A DNA stretch of 64,000 nucleotides from Marinifaba aquimaris (GTDB lineage Bacteria > Pseudomonadota > Gammaproteobacteria > Enterobacterales > Alteromonadaceae): positions 20,041-84,040 of the forward strand of contig NZ_JABULX010000019.1 of the NCBI RefSeq assembly GCF_013328345.1, written 5' to 3'. The position numbers were made by a program, and so were the translations under genes. The notes under the pieces are model-generated. The model had not been told where the DNA came from. It did not search any database and worked only from the letters and a program-made list of their open reading frames with translations. Below are positions 17,471-27,492 of the stretch, piece after piece. Each line of letters opens with the position of its first letter. Position 1 is the stretch's first letter.

Positions 17471-19243
17471 TTAAAAATCTAACCCAATCCACTTCTTATA
17501 ATTGGCCTTTTGTCTAGCAGTAGGTTTTCTAACTTTAACAATGCGATAACGAGTCGGCTTTTCTTCAACCATATTTACCGTTTTAGTGATTATTGCATCG
17601 CGTCTAAACAAGGCCAATTCAATGCTATCTTGCTTACTGGCATGATTGACTCTCGCTTCTAGTGTATTTGGATACAAACGCAAACCATCAATGGTTAAAA
17701 TGACATCTTCTGGTGTTAAACCAGCCTGCCAGGCAGCACTGTCTTTTACGACTTGTTTGATAACCGTCATATCGCCTTGCATCACATACATAATACCTAA
17801 ATCATAACCTGTTGCTTCGGCTTCAATTTTTAACCCAACTGAAGCGAGTGCATCGTCAAATTCTAGCGCCTTGGCACGGTCAATATAATTGTTCCACCAC
17901 TTGTTGTAGTCCTTACCCGTCACGTCTTTGAGAATTTGCTTCACATCGTCCACCGTGTAACCTTTAGGCAGTGGATGGTCTTGATAAAGTGCGTTGTGAA
18001 TATCGCGATAGCTCTTTTTAGCTCTACTTTGTTCGATGATTTGTAAATCTAATAACAAAGACAATAACGCTCCTTCATCATAGATATTAACCTGAGAATT
18101 GTGCGCGCGATCGCCCCGCTCTCCTATCCATTTATCGAAACTGGCTTCTGCTATTGCTTGCTGTAAACGACCAGGCGTATGATCATGTTCGAAAATTTCT
18201 CGAGCTAATTCTTCAAAATATTCTTCGGCAGTGATAAGGCCAGCTCGTAGTAATAATTGATATTCTAGATAACTCGTCGAACCCTCAGCAATCCACAATA
18301 ACTGGGTGTAATTTTCATTTTGATAATCGTAAGGCGTTAAACCTTGTGGACGGTAAGTTTTAACATTCCAAGTGTGCACATATTCATGTGCCGCGGTTGC
18401 TAAAAACTCGAGGTATTGGTCACGAGGAGCAAAAGTAAAACGCTTGCGCTGAATTATCGTTGAGTTGATATGCTCAGTTGCCCCTCTGACATTTGTTGTC
18501 GCATGTACCATAAAAACATAACGTTTAAATGGTGTGCCTTGCCAAATGCTATTAGCTGTTGTCACCATTTTGGCTAAATCATCTGCCATTTGCTGGCCGT
18601 CGTAATTACCTTCGCCCCAGATAGCCAATTCAAAATCTACACCCGCTGATTTAAATGCGTACCTTTCAAATACACCGGCTTCTATTGGAGAGTCGACCAA
18701 AATGTCGTAATTGGGTGCTACAAAACGGTGTTTTCCACCACCTGATTCCATACCTGAGATGCTATCCCAATGTTTAGGAATGGTTAGACTGACGTCAACG
18801 GGTTGATGCCTAAGCGCTTGGCTGTATAAGAAAAACCCAGATGCATCAATAAAAGCATGGGTCTCATCTATATGCCTAGAGCGATAAGATAGCTGGTTGG
18901 CATAGACTTGATATTTTACGGTAATTTTTTTTCGCCCATTTAATTGAATTTGCCAGCTGCTTTTATCAACTTTTTGCCAACTCAAGCTTTTATTTTGGCG
19001 ATCGGTAACTTCAAAATCTCGAATACCATTTGCCAAATCAAGAATTTCATAACGCCCAGAACGCCATGCCGGTAGTTGCAAAGTTAAGGTTTTTGCTTGT
19101 TTTGGTGCAGTAAAAGTTGCGGTCACCTCAGCTAAATGGTGTTCGGGGTCATTAACATCTAAATGATAAGTAACTTTCGCCAGTGCGGGTAAGCTTGACA
19201 CAAATAAAATAAAGGCAAAAAAGCGCCCTAAGTTTAACTTCAT
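17471..19243 (-). CDS. Secreted M61-family metallopeptidase with PDZ domain
   Basis: A 590-residue glycyl-aminopeptidase-like enzyme. A signal peptide (1-22, ALA end) is followed by an M61 N-terminal beta domain (about 25-185) and a gluzincin catalytic domain. The zinc site is HEYVH at 286-290 with a likely third ligand Glu320 in WIAEGSTSY. A C-terminal PDZ domain (about 490-560) has GLTPEDVILTIDGL. It probably acts in the periplasm on peptides. It is divergent from the diguanylate cyclase and has no operon partner. Confidence 0.88.
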   Translation of the reverse strand: MKLNLGRFFAFILFVSSLPALAKVTYHLDVNDPEHHLAEVTATFTAPKQAKTLTLQLPAWRSGRYEILDLANGIRDFEVTDRQNKSLSWQKVDKSSWQIQLNGRKKITVKYQVYANQLSYRSRHIDETHAFIDASGFFLYSQALRHQPVDVSLTIPKHWDSISGMESGGGKHRFVAPNYDILVDSPIEAGVFERYAFKSAGVDFELAIWGEGNYDGQQMADDLAKMVTTANSIWQGTPFKRYVFMVHATTNVRGATEHINSTIIQRKRFTFAPRDQYLEFLATAAHEYVHTWNVKTYRPQGLTPYDYQNENYTQLLWIAEGSTSYLEYQLLLRAGLITAEEYFEELAREIFEHDHTPGRLQQAIAEASFDKWIGERGDRAHNSQVNIYDEGALLSLLLDLQIIEQSRAKKSYRDIHNALYQDHPLPKGYTVDDVKQILKDVTGKDYNKWWNNYIDRAKALEFDDALASVGLKIEAEATGYDLGIMYVMQGDMTVIKQVVKDSAAWQAGLTPEDVILTIDGLRLYPNTLEARVNHASKQDSIELALFRRDAIITKTVNMVEEKPTRYRIVKVRKPTARQKANYKKWIGLDF

Positions 19244-19407
19244 ACAAAAGCCTTGGATTATTATTTTTTAGGGAAGAAATAGATACAAATAAAGCGTTCT
19301 ATTTTGATAAATTCGAATACCAATAGACAATTTTTCTGGTACTCTTTAATCAACAACTTACTTTAAAAGTGTAAACGCTCGTTTGCTAGAAGCATATCAG
19401 AATTAAG

Positions 19408-20964
19408 GTGTTACAACCTGTGTCAGAAGAACTAGAAGTACTACAAAAAAAACTTAAAAAATCGAATAAGGCACGTTTAGAGCTTGAACGTACTTACGAA
19501 GCACAATTCATTTCTCTTAGTCAGTTTATCAGCCGTTTATCTCATATTTGTAAAGGCATAGATTTAGAGCTCGACAATAAACTAGCCAAATTAAGAACCT
19601 TCTTAAACAACAATACTGACCTAGAAAAAATCGAACCGCTGTTAGCGGATATCAACAAGTTGATGCATCATCATACTATCCGCGTATCGAATAATATGCA
19701 GATGACGCAGTCATCGATTTTATCTGCTGGTAAAAAGCTCCAACAAATTAAAGGTTTACCGGATGATTTTCGTAGAGAATTACGAGGCTTACTAAAAGAA
19801 GTTAATAATCCGCAAGAATCTATTACCGCTTATATCCCTTTTATGGATCACTTGATTAAACTCTATGATCAAGCCCATCAATTTGCCGAATCAGAAGCAT
19901 CACTTAACCCTTCTGAAGGTATGGCGATACAGCAAAGTATTTCCCAAGAATTGCTCAACACACTGAGTCAAATTGCTTTTAAAGGCCAGCAAGCGAAAAA
20001 GATTGATGTTATTAGAGAACAGTTGAGCCATCCAGTCACTGCACAAACGTTAGTGGATACTTGTGTTGCCGTACTCAAACTGATCATTGAAGGTATTGCC
20101 CAAGAAAGAGAATCAGCGCAGTCGTTTTTACTCAACTTAAATCAAGCTTTAAGCTCAGTTCATGATGTTGTTGCAACCTCGATAAGCGGCACAAAAAAAG
20201 CAGGTTCAGGTAAAGCTGATATCAACACTAGGCTAAAAACGAATATTAGCCAAATGGAAAAAGAGCTCAGTCAGGCTACTGATTTAGATACGTTAAAAAT
20301 TCAAATAAATGAGCGCTTAGCCGACATCGCATCAGCCATTGCCGAAAAAGAAGCACTCGAGCAAGAAGAGCAAGCTCAGCTACTACAAAGCTTGAGTAAA
20401 ATGCAGGCTCGTTTGGCCGAGCTTGAACTTGAAGCAGAAGAATACAAAAAGCGTTTATCGGAACAACAATTTAAATCTCTGCAAGATAGCCTGACAAAAC
20501 TGCCAAATCGCGCTGCTTTCGATGAGCGAATTCAGTTGGAATTTAAACGCTGGCAACGCTATGGCAAAGACTTGTGTTTAGCCGTTGCAGATATTGATTT
20601 ATTCAAACAAATTAATGACCAATTTGGCCACTTGGCAGGTGATAAAACATTACAAGTTATCGGTAAAGCCATTACTTACGGTTTGCGGGAAACGGACTTT
20701 ATTGCAAGGTACGGCGGTGAAGAATTTGTATTCATCTTCCCTGAAACCAGTGCAAAAGAGCTAGAAATAAAGCTCCATTCGCTGAAAGAGAAAATCAAAA
20801 CAATACCTTTTAAATTTAAAGATAAGTCGGTCAATGTCTCTATTTCGATTGGCTTAACGCAATTTAAAAAAGGCGACCAGCCTAATACCGCTTTTGAGCG
20901 TGCTGATAAAGCACTATACCAAGCAAAGAATGATGGTAGAGACAAAGTTAAATTGCTGAAGTAA
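19408..20964 (+). CDS. Diguanylate cyclase with coiled-coil N-terminal region
   Basis: A protein of up to 518 residues. The first 350 residues are helical and soluble with long coiled coils (notably 5-30 and 300-355) and no membrane segment. The C-terminal GGDEF domain (about 360-518) has an intact active site GGEEF at 436-440. RETD lies five residues before it, a complete RxxD inhibitory site, so product inhibition by cyclic-di-GMP is expected. It makes cyclic-di-GMP from two GTP in the cytoplasm. Both GTG at 19408 and GTG at 19420 are possible starts; AAGG is 11 bp before the second. No sensor domain is recognised. Confidence 0.88.
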   Translation: MLQPVSEELEVLQKKLKKSNKARLELERTYEAQFISLSQFISRLSHICKGIDLELDNKLAKLRTFLNNNTDLEKIEPLLADINKLMHHHTIRVSNNMQMTQSSILSAGKKLQQIKGLPDDFRRELRGLLKEVNNPQESITAYIPFMDHLIKLYDQAHQFAESEASLNPSEGMAIQQSISQELLNTLSQIAFKGQQAKKIDVIREQLSHPVTAQTLVDTCVAVLKLIIEGIAQERESAQSFLLNLNQALSSVHDVVATSISGTKKAGSGKADINTRLKTNISQMEKELSQATDLDTLKIQINERLADIASAIAEKEALEQEEQAQLLQSLSKMQARLAELELEAEEYKKRLSEQQFKSLQDSLTKLPNRAAFDERIQLEFKRWQRYGKDLCLAVADIDLFKQINDQFGHLAGDKTLQVIGKAITYGLRETDFIARYGGEEFVFIFPETSAKELEIKLHSLKEKIKTIPFKFKDKSVNVSISIGLTQFKKGDQPNTAFERADKALYQAKNDGRDKVKLLK

Positions 20965-21107
20965 ATTTTAAAAGTCCTTAATTACTACAAAAGCCTGCTC
21001 TCTTGTTTTGGTCAATTTGCTGAATTTCAGTGTATTAAAAATTAATTAGTTAGATTCTCGTCTATACTGAAAGAGAATAAAAACATAAAAAACAAAGGAT
21101 TAGGCTC

Positions 21108-22463
21108 ATGACATCGATTCAAGTAAATCCAGTAGGCAGTATGAATTTACTGTCCCAGTTAGAAGTAGATCGCCTGACTCAATCATCAAATAGCGAACTA
21201 TACAAATTATACCGCAACTGTTCTTTAGCTGTTTTAAACGTAGGCAGCCATACTGACTCTAGCCAACAAATCTATCAAATGTACCAAGACTTCACCGTTG
21301 ACTTAATCAGACGAGAGCGCGGTGTAAAAATTGAACTCAGCAATCCTCCTGAACACGCTTTTGTCGATGGTGAACTGATCACTGGTATCCAAGAATTACT
21401 CTTTGCAGTACTCAGAGATATCCTCTATACCAGTGTTCGCTACCCTAACCTGCTAAAAGAAAAATTTGACCAATCAGCAACAACCCATTTTGTGTTTGAT
21501 ATTTTACGTAATGCAGGTGCTTTTCATACCAAGATAGACCCGAGCATGATTGTTTGTTGGGGCGGACATTCAATTCGTGAACACGAATATCAATATACCA
21601 AAGAAGTGGGCTATCAAATGGGGCTCAGAGGCTTAAATATTTGCACAGGTTGTGGACCTGGAGCAATGAAAGGCCCAATGAAAGGTGCCACGATTGGTCA
21701 TTTAAAACAAAGAAACTTATCGGGTCGCTACCTAGGTTTAACTGAACCATCAATTATTGCTGCAGAACCGCCTAACCCTATTGTTAACGAATTAGTTATA
21801 TTGCCAGATATAGAAAAGCGCCTTGAGGCGTTTGTTCGCTGTGGACATGGGATCATCATTTTCCCAGGCGGTGTCGGGACAGCAGAAGAACTGCTTTATC
21901 TCTTAGGTATTTTATTACACCCAGATAATCAACATCAGGCATTGCCGGTCGTATTAACTGGGCCTAAGGAAAGTGAAAATTACTTTAAGACAATAGATGC
22001 GTTTGTCCAAGCTACCTTAGGTGATGAAGCGAGAAAAAAATACACGATTGTAGTAGATGATCCAGAAAAAGTGGCGCATATCATGAAAACAGAAATGCAG
22101 TCGGTCAGAAAATACCGCAAATCTACCGGCGATGCTTACCACTTCAATTGGTCATTACATATTGATGAAGCTTTCCAAAAGCCATTTGCACCAACTCATG
22201 AAAATATGGCGTCATTAAATCTGCACTTTGATCAAGAAAAAGCGAATTTAGCCGCTAATTTGCGACGAGCGTTTTCAGCAATTGTAGCGGGCAATGTCAA
22301 AGATGAAGGTATTCAACAAATTCAAAAACACGGCCTATTTAAAATCCATGGTGACAAAGCACTGATGAAGTTAATGGACCAAATGCTTTCTGATTTTGTT
22401 AAACAAGGTAGAATGAAACTACCTGGAACAGAGTACCAACCTTGCTACGAGGTTGTTCAATAA
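21108..22463 (+). CDS. ppnN: Pyrimidine/purine nucleotide 5'-monophosphate nucleosidase PpnN
   Basis: A 451-residue LOG-family enzyme matching E. coli PpnN (YgdH) in length and architecture. It splits nucleoside monophosphates into base and ribose 5-phosphate, helps adjust purine pools, and in E. coli is regulated by (p)ppGpp. The central Rossmann-like LOG domain has [20 protein letters not shown] (about 183-196) and [13 protein letters not shown] (about 253-265). A long N-terminal domain (1-140) and a C-terminal region (about 370-451) flank it. The SDR gene starts 8 bp after its stop. Confidence 0.93.
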   Translation: MTSIQVNPVGSMNLLSQLEVDRLTQSSNSELYKLYRNCSLAVLNVGSHTDSSQQIYQMYQDFTVDLIRRERGVKIELSNPPEHAFVDGELITGIQELLFAVLRDILYTSVRYPNLLKEKFDQSATTHFVFDILRNAGAFHTKIDPSMIVCWGGHSIREHEYQYTKEVGYQMGLRGLNICTGCGPGAMKGPMKGATIGHLKQRNLSGRYLGLTEPSIIAAEPPNPIVNELVILPDIEKRLEAFVRCGHGIIIFPGGVGTAEELLYLLGILLHPDNQHQALPVVLTGPKESENYFKTIDAFVQATLGDEARKKYTIVVDDPEKVAHIMKTEMQSVRKYRKSTGDAYHFNWSLHIDEAFQKPFAPTHENMASLNLHFDQEKANLAANLRRAFSAIVAGNVKDEGIQQIQKHGLFKIHGDKALMKLMDQMLSDFVKQGRMKLPGTEYQPCYEVVQ

Positions 22464-22471
22464 ACAAAGTA

Positions 22472-23164
22472 ATGAAAAGTGTTTTAATTACGGGTGCAAA
22501 CCGAGGCATTGGCTTAGGTTTCACCCAATACTACCTAGCTAGAGGCTATCGCGTTTTTGCCGCGACCAGAGCGCCAGAAAAAGCCCAAGCGCTTAATGAG
22601 CTAAAATCGAGTAACCTTTGCGTAGTTTCTCTTGACCTAAGCCATCCCCAAAGCATCGATAATTTATCTCAGGAACTGGCTGAACAACCGCTTGATATCA
22701 TCATTTCAAATGCGGGAATGTATGGCCCTAAGAAGTTATCCATGGATGAAACTAAAGACAACATTGAGAGTTGGAAAGAAGTGTTAGCGGTTAATTGCAT
22801 TGCCCCTTTTTTATTAGCTCAAGCATTTAAAAACAACTTAGCCTTAGGCAGCGATAAAAAAATGGTGTTCTTATCAAGTAAAATGGGCAGTATGACTGAT
22901 AATACCTCAGGTGGTAGTTATATCTACCGCTCATCAAAAGCAGCACTTAACGCCGTCGTTAAAAGCCTAAGTCATGACTTGTCTTCAATTGGTTGTAATG
23001 TGTGCTTATTACACCCAGGTTGGGTGAAAACAACAATGGGTGGACCAAATGCATTGATAAGTGTGGAGCAATCTGTTGCAGAAATGTGCAAAGTTATTGA
23101 TAATCTGTCCAATGCACAATCGGGTCAGTTTATTAACTTTGATGGAAAGCTGATTCCTTGGTAA
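22472..23164 (+). CDS. Short-chain dehydrogenase/reductase (SDR)
   Basis: A 230-residue classical SDR. An ATG at 22472 (MKSVLITGANRGIG) is chosen because it starts the cofactor fold directly; an upstream in-frame start would overlap ppnN. Visible: TGANRGIG (7-14) for NAD(P), NAG near 87-89, the catalytic Ser of FLSSK and YxxxK in YRSSK. It resembles the C-factor-like group (substrate unknown). It follows ppnN by 8 bp, and DUF3192 follows after 32 bp, so the three may be one transcript. Confidence 0.85.
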   Translation: MKSVLITGANRGIGLGFTQYYLARGYRVFAATRAPEKAQALNELKSSNLCVVSLDLSHPQSIDNLSQELAEQPLDIIISNAGMYGPKKLSMDETKDNIESWKEVLAVNCIAPFLLAQAFKNNLALGSDKKMVFLSSKMGSMTDNTSGGSYIYRSSKAALNAVVKSLSHDLSSIGCNVCLLHPGWVKTTMGGPNALISVEQSVAEMCKVIDNLSNAQSGQFINFDGKLIPW

Positions 23165-23196
23165 AACTATAATATCTGCAACATTTAAACTGAATT

Positions 23197-23574
23197 ATGA
23201 AATCAAAAGCTGTCATCTTTATCTCCATTGGTGTCTTTTTATACCTTGCCTTCTCAACTTGCGTAGTTGTTTTAGTCAAAGATGACCAAACTCAAATGGA
23301 TTGGGAAGACCGCCAAGCGTACAATTTAAAAGTGATTTCAAAGTTAAAAGTCGGTGATAGCCGAGACTTCATTCTTGAAAAAATGGGCGCACCAGATTTA
23401 ACAGAAGCGAAAAAAACAGAAGACGGGGTGATGCAAATCATGTTTTACCGTACTCACCATGTTCGCCAAGACGGTTTTACTACCCAAGATGAGTGTACTG
23501 GCCTTATCTTTATTGACGATGTGCTGCAAGCTTGGGGTAAACACGCCTATGATCAATACACCAAAACGCTTTAA
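23197..23574 (+). CDS. DUF3192 family membrane-anchored protein
   Basis: A 125-residue protein with one N-terminal hydrophobic segment (about 5-27) and a small SmpA/BamE-like domain. MDWEDRQAYNLKVISKLKVG, a DxxLxxMGxPD-type segment (about 61-69) and a late YRTHHV...DECTGLIFIDD segment match the DUF3192 pattern as I remember it in Shewanella and Vibrio. The N-terminal segment lacks a proper lipobox (LAFSTC is near but imperfect), so it is probably anchored by the helix. Function unknown. Confidence 0.7.
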   Translation: MKSKAVIFISIGVFLYLAFSTCVVVLVKDDQTQMDWEDRQAYNLKVISKLKVGDSRDFILEKMGAPDLTEAKKTEDGVMQIMFYRTHHVRQDGFTTQDECTGLIFIDDVLQAWGKHAYDQYTKTL

Positions 23575-23589
23575 TAAGTAATCAACCCT

Positions 23590-25341
23590 TTGCAGCCAAA
23601 CGCGCCACAGAACCAGACCCGATTTAGTTCTGAATTACAAACTAACTTAACTGAACTAAATGATGTGCTAAGCCAAATCATTGAAAAAGTTAAAGCAAAA
23701 CATCCTGCATCAGCAAGTGATTATCAAAGACTAAAAAAAGTCAGCGAAAATTGGCTGACTCTTTACCAAAGTCAGTCAGCTTGCTTTGATTTATTGCTGC
23801 TGAATAAAATAGATAACACCAACCTATTTGAACAAAGGTTAATTTCAAGACTTGGTTTTATTCTCAAATTAAGTCACGCAATACCTTTGCATCCTGAATT
23901 GTGCCTTAACTTAACAATAAGTGCGCAACTCACTGAAATAGCTTACTTTAATATTTTAAACAAACGTAAACTAAGCACTACAGCAGAGTTACAAAAATTT
24001 AAAGAAAGTAATGCACTAAAATCGGCTCAAATTTGTAATCGTTACTTAGCCCCCAAAGACAGCCAAAGCCAATTTATTGTTAACCTTATGGCTTACCATA
24101 AACTATGGTCACTCCAAGCATCATCAGACAAAATAACGTTTGCACATCAGTTATTGTTCTTAACCAATACGGTTGTCAATGCTCTTCATCCAATAACCGA
24201 TTCGCCGAAACTTACTTGGCAAAAAGTACTCAAACAACTTTGCCTAAACTACCAAGACATCATAGATAAAACGGTTTTAGATAAAGTGTATTGCACATTT
24301 TCGGCCATTCCGGCTGGGACTCAATTTTTGTCAAATGAGCAAAACTACCTGAGCTTAAAGCCGTATGATGAAAGTGACTATCAAGATGTTTTATGTCTCA
24401 ATAATGGTGAATATGAAGTACTCGATAAATCAACTGTGCTAAATGCGATAAATCATCAATCATCTAAAAAAATCACATACTCAGTTTTGGATGATATAGC
24501 CGAGCAATCTACTCAATTAAACCCAGTCAGTTTAAATTTAGCGGCCAATATACAAGCGCCCAGTAAACTGATTGAATTGCGCAATCATGCTTATAAACCG
24601 CAAACCAGTAGTAAAAAATTAATCCAACTCATTGAAAAACAACCCGACATCATTGCGGGTTTATATGACTATGCCAAATCGTTGAGTAGAGGAAATAAGG
24701 CCCCAGCGAGTGTTGCCCAAGCGGTCATGACATTAGGCACTAATCGATTAAAAGATTGGATTGCTAGGCAGCATATTGAATCGAGTTTATTCCATTGTCA
24801 GCACCAACTGAGTCGAAACAGCAAACAAGTTTTAACCTTAACTCAAAAAGTAGCGCAAGCCATTGCTATAGAAAGCAACTTAGTTTTACCTGAGCAAGCG
24901 AAACTGCTGATGAGTTATTTGATGATGCCCGCCACCTATCACAAATGTTTAACGCATAGATTAAGCTACAAGCACAATAAGCTAGACACATTTGATTCAC
25001 CAAGCCTGATGCAAGTGCCCAAACAACACTATCAAAAGCTCAGTTTAGTATTGGCTAATACTTGGTTAGAGAACAATGCTGTAAAGGCTGCCTGCCTACA
25101 TCAATTAAAACCTGAAAAACTCTTCATTGGCCAAGATAAGGAAATTAAGTTATTAGCTTTATCAATCCTGAGTATTCATGCCAGTTATTTAATTTATCAA
25201 CTTGGCCAATACAAGATGCGCTCTATTTCAGATAAAAACCTTCAGCAAAGCCTTAAATTACTTGGGCTTACAAAAAATCAGTACGAGCAGGCAATCGAAC
25301 AAAGCCTAAGCCAAACCGCTGTTTATTGCTCAGTGTCATAA
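23590..25341 (+). CDS. Large HDOD-like protein, unknown function
   Basis: A 583-residue soluble protein. The part at about 340-395 (IEKQPDIIAGLYDYAKSLSR, then SVAQAVMTLGTNRLKDW) matches the HDOD pattern, in which a prior residue helix pairs with an LG-x-x-R-L motif. HDOD domains are non-catalytic HD relatives found in signalling proteins. The first 330 residues are helical, low in motifs and not recognised. No GGDEF, EAL or receiver domain is present. The start is a TTG with no clear ribosome site, 15 bp after DUF3192; no ATG lies nearby. The true start is uncertain. Confidence 0.6.
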   Translation: MQPNAPQNQTRFSSELQTNLTELNDVLSQIIEKVKAKHPASASDYQRLKKVSENWLTLYQSQSACFDLLLLNKIDNTNLFEQRLISRLGFILKLSHAIPLHPELCLNLTISAQLTEIAYFNILNKRKLSTTAELQKFKESNALKSAQICNRYLAPKDSQSQFIVNLMAYHKLWSLQASSDKITFAHQLLFLTNTVVNALHPITDSPKLTWQKVLKQLCLNYQDIIDKTVLDKVYCTFSAIPAGTQFLSNEQNYLSLKPYDESDYQDVLCLNNGEYEVLDKSTVLNAINHQSSKKITYSVLDDIAEQSTQLNPVSLNLAANIQAPSKLIELRNHAYKPQTSSKKLIQLIEKQPDIIAGLYDYAKSLSRGNKAPASVAQAVMTLGTNRLKDWIARQHIESSLFHCQHQLSRNSKQVLTLTQKVAQAIAIESNLVLPEQAKLLMSYLMMPATYHKCLTHRLSYKHNKLDTFDSPSLMQVPKQHYQKLSLVLANTWLENNAVKAACLHQLKPEKLFIGQDKEIKLLALSILSIHASYLIYQLGQYKMRSISDKNLQQSLKLLGLTKNQYEQAIEQSLSQTAVYCSVS

Positions 25342-25467
25342 AAGTGTCACCCATTGGCAGTCTAGTCACTCCCCTTGCAAAATGATATAAAGCGCGTCTT
25401 TCCCAAGGTCACGGAATCTTGGTGTAAAATAAATAACTAAGCACTAAACAAGTAAAAGGTTTTATTT

Positions 25468-26475
25468 ATGTCTGCTCAAAGAATCACTGTCATACCTGGT
25501 GACGGTATTGGTCCAAGTATCATTGAATCGGCCATCGAAATTTTAAATAAAGTTGGTTGCGACTTCGAATACGATTATGTAGATGCAGGGATCACTGCGT
25601 TAGAGAAAACAGGCGACTTATTACCTGAAGCAACATTAGATCTCATTGCTAAAAACAAAGTAACGTTGAAAGGCCCATTAACTACACCTGTAGGCGGTGG
25701 TTTTACGTCAATCAATGTGACACTTCGCAAAAAGTTTAACCTTTACGCGAACCTTCGCCCAGTGACGTCATTTAAAGGCACTAAAGCGCGTTACGAAAAT
25801 ATCGATATCGTGACTATCCGTGAAAACACACAGGGTATGTACTCTGGTGCTGGCCAGTTAGTAAACGAAGAAAGAACAGAAGCGGAAGCTAAAAGTATTA
25901 TTACCCGTGAAGGCGCTGAGCAAATTGTTGAATTTGCATACCAACTAGCCCAAAAAGAAGGCCGTAAAAAAGTAACGGCCGTTCACAAAGCGAATATTTT
26001 AAAGTCAACTTCAGGTTTATTCTTAGAAATAGCGCGTGAAGTAGGTGAACGTTACCCAGATATTGAATCAGCTGAAATGATCGTCGATAACACGTGTATG
26101 CAGCTTGTAATGAACCCAGAGCAATTTGATGTCATCGTGACAACAAACCTATTTGGTGACATCTTATCTGACTTATGTGCAGGCCTTGTTGGCGGTCTTG
26201 GTATGGCACCAGGTGCAAACATTGGTAAAGACTGCGCTATCTTTGAAGCCGTTCACGGCAGTGCTCCAGATATCGCTGGTAAGAACTTAGCAAATCCAAC
26301 ATCAGTAATTTTAGCGTCAGTTCAAATGCTAGAGTACTTAGGCATGAGCGATAAAGCGCAAAAGATTTTAGCGGCTTTACGTGATGTGATTGAATCAGGT
26401 GATCGCACGACACGTGATTTAGGTGGTACAGCAGGTACAACTGAATTCACTCAAGCGCTTTTAGAGCGTCTTTAA
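25468..26475 (+). CDS. NAD-dependent isocitrate dehydrogenase
   Basis: A 335-residue beta-decarboxylating dehydrogenase of the short (IDH3/LeuB-like) class, which oxidises isocitrate to 2-oxoglutarate. The start ITVIPGDGIGPSI is typical. The substrate site includes TSINVTLRKKFNLYANLRP (about 85-103) and TIRENTQGMYSG. The cofactor segment HGSAPDIAGK has Asp268-Ile269, the residues that favour NAD; NADP enzymes have Lys-Tyr there. Length excludes the larger E. coli Icd type. It is a single gene with its own terminator. Confidence 0.88.
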   Translation: MSAQRITVIPGDGIGPSIIESAIEILNKVGCDFEYDYVDAGITALEKTGDLLPEATLDLIAKNKVTLKGPLTTPVGGGFTSINVTLRKKFNLYANLRPVTSFKGTKARYENIDIVTIRENTQGMYSGAGQLVNEERTEAEAKSIITREGAEQIVEFAYQLAQKEGRKKVTAVHKANILKSTSGLFLEIAREVGERYPDIESAEMIVDNTCMQLVMNPEQFDVIVTTNLFGDILSDLCAGLVGGLGMAPGANIGKDCAIFEAVHGSAPDIAGKNLANPTSVILASVQMLEYLGMSDKAQKILAALRDVIESGDRTTRDLGGTAGTTEFTQALLERL

Positions 26476-26486
26476 TATCCCGAATT

Positions 26487-26518
26487 AAAAAAGGCAGGTT
26501 GAACTAACCTGCCTTTTT
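26487..26518. terminator. Bidirectional terminator, isocitrate dehydrogenase / binding protein
   Basis: A stem AAGGCAGGTT / AACCTGCCTT with a 5-nt loop, flanked by A6 on the left and T5 on the right. It serves the plus-strand dehydrogenase and the convergent minus-strand gene. Confidence 0.92.
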
Positions 26519-26528
26519 ATATCTATTG

Positions 26529-27377
26529 TTATTTCAATTCTTGCCAGTCTTTTCTCTGATTGTAGAAAAACACCGCTTCATCATACATTTTTTCTACCCT
26601 GCCATTATCAATTAGCTTTCGAATACCCGTTTCTAAACATTGATAAATTTTTTCGCTATCTTGAAAGTTCTTAGCAACGGCTAAATGCCGACTTCCTTGA
26701 AATACAACATGCCGTTTAGCAACAGGCACTAATCTTGGGTTGTACTGAGAGTAACCAAAGCCTTCCTCTACTGTAAAAGGCGCTAACATGAAATCAACCC
26801 AGCCATTTGAAACCAGCTTAGACATCACCACCCAGTTGTCTTGATGAAAAAGCTCTTTTGGCTGAAGTGTTTTGATAGCCGCCTGATCGACAGGCCAGTT
26901 TTGATTAGAAACCATTGAATATTTACCGACTTGCTCGCGGTTTTTTAAAGCACGTGCAACGGCATTTTGTTCAGATGTGAAAAGTCCAACCTGATATTTA
27001 CCATCAGGGATAATTGCAGAGCTAATATAAAGTTTATCTTGGTGGTCTTCTATTTCAGAAAGCCAAAATGAATCATAGCTTAGCGCGGTATGGCCTCTTA
27101 GTAAGGTTTGTAAACGGTCAAAATTAAAGTCTACTGCTTCGAACTCAATTTTATAATCACAGCCTGAGGCATGCATTGCCTGCTCTTGTAGAAGAATATC
27201 GATAACAATGCGTTCAGCGATAGGATGGTAATAGTTGCGGATACCAATAGGATCACGCCCACCGAGGTAGGTTTGGTATAAATAGCTTAGATGATGAGAT
27301 ACAGCGACTTTAATTGACTGCTTTGCCGAGACAGCAAAAGAAAGGTTTAACAGAACAATTAAAAGTAAATAGCGCAT
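26529..27377 (-). CDS. Periplasmic solute-binding protein-like (SBP family 3), orphan
   Basis: A 282-residue exported protein. A signal peptide (1-18, AVSA end) precedes a two-lobed type II binding-protein fold: IKVAVSHH at about 22-29, LFTSEQNAVA in the middle, and a C-terminal KIYQCLETGIRKLIDNGRVEKMYDEA that is typical of family 3. Such proteins deliver amino acids to ABC transporters, but no permease or ATPase is nearby. Many marine gammaproteobacteria have lone versions of unknown role. It is a single gene. Confidence 0.7.
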   Translation of the reverse strand: MRYLLLIVLLNLSFAVSAKQSIKVAVSHHLSYLYQTYLGGRDPIGIRNYYHPIAERIVIDILLQEQAMHASGCDYKIEFEAVDFNFDRLQTLLRGHTALSYDSFWLSEIEDHQDKLYISSAIIPDGKYQVGLFTSEQNAVARALKNREQVGKYSMVSNQNWPVDQAAIKTLQPKELFHQDNWVVMSKLVSNGWVDFMLAPFTVEEGFGYSQYNPRLVPVAKRHVVFQGSRHLAVAKNFQDSEKIYQCLETGIRKLIDNGRVEKMYDEAVFFYNQRKDWQELK

Positions 27378-27440
27378 ACCTGAAAATTTTAAATTAACTA
27401 TATCTATAGTTTACAACGAAAAGATAAAAGTATCTCGATC

Positions 27441-27469
27441 AAAAAAGGCTTCAAGATGAAGCCTTTTTT
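27441..27469 (-). terminator. Rho-independent terminator of the HBM chemoreceptor gene
   Basis: A stem AAAAAAGGCTTCA / TGAAGCCTTTTTT with a 3-nt loop, about 25 bp past the chemoreceptor stop on the minus strand. Confidence 0.92.
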
Positions 27470-27492
27470 AAAAATTTATAAAAATAAGTGGT

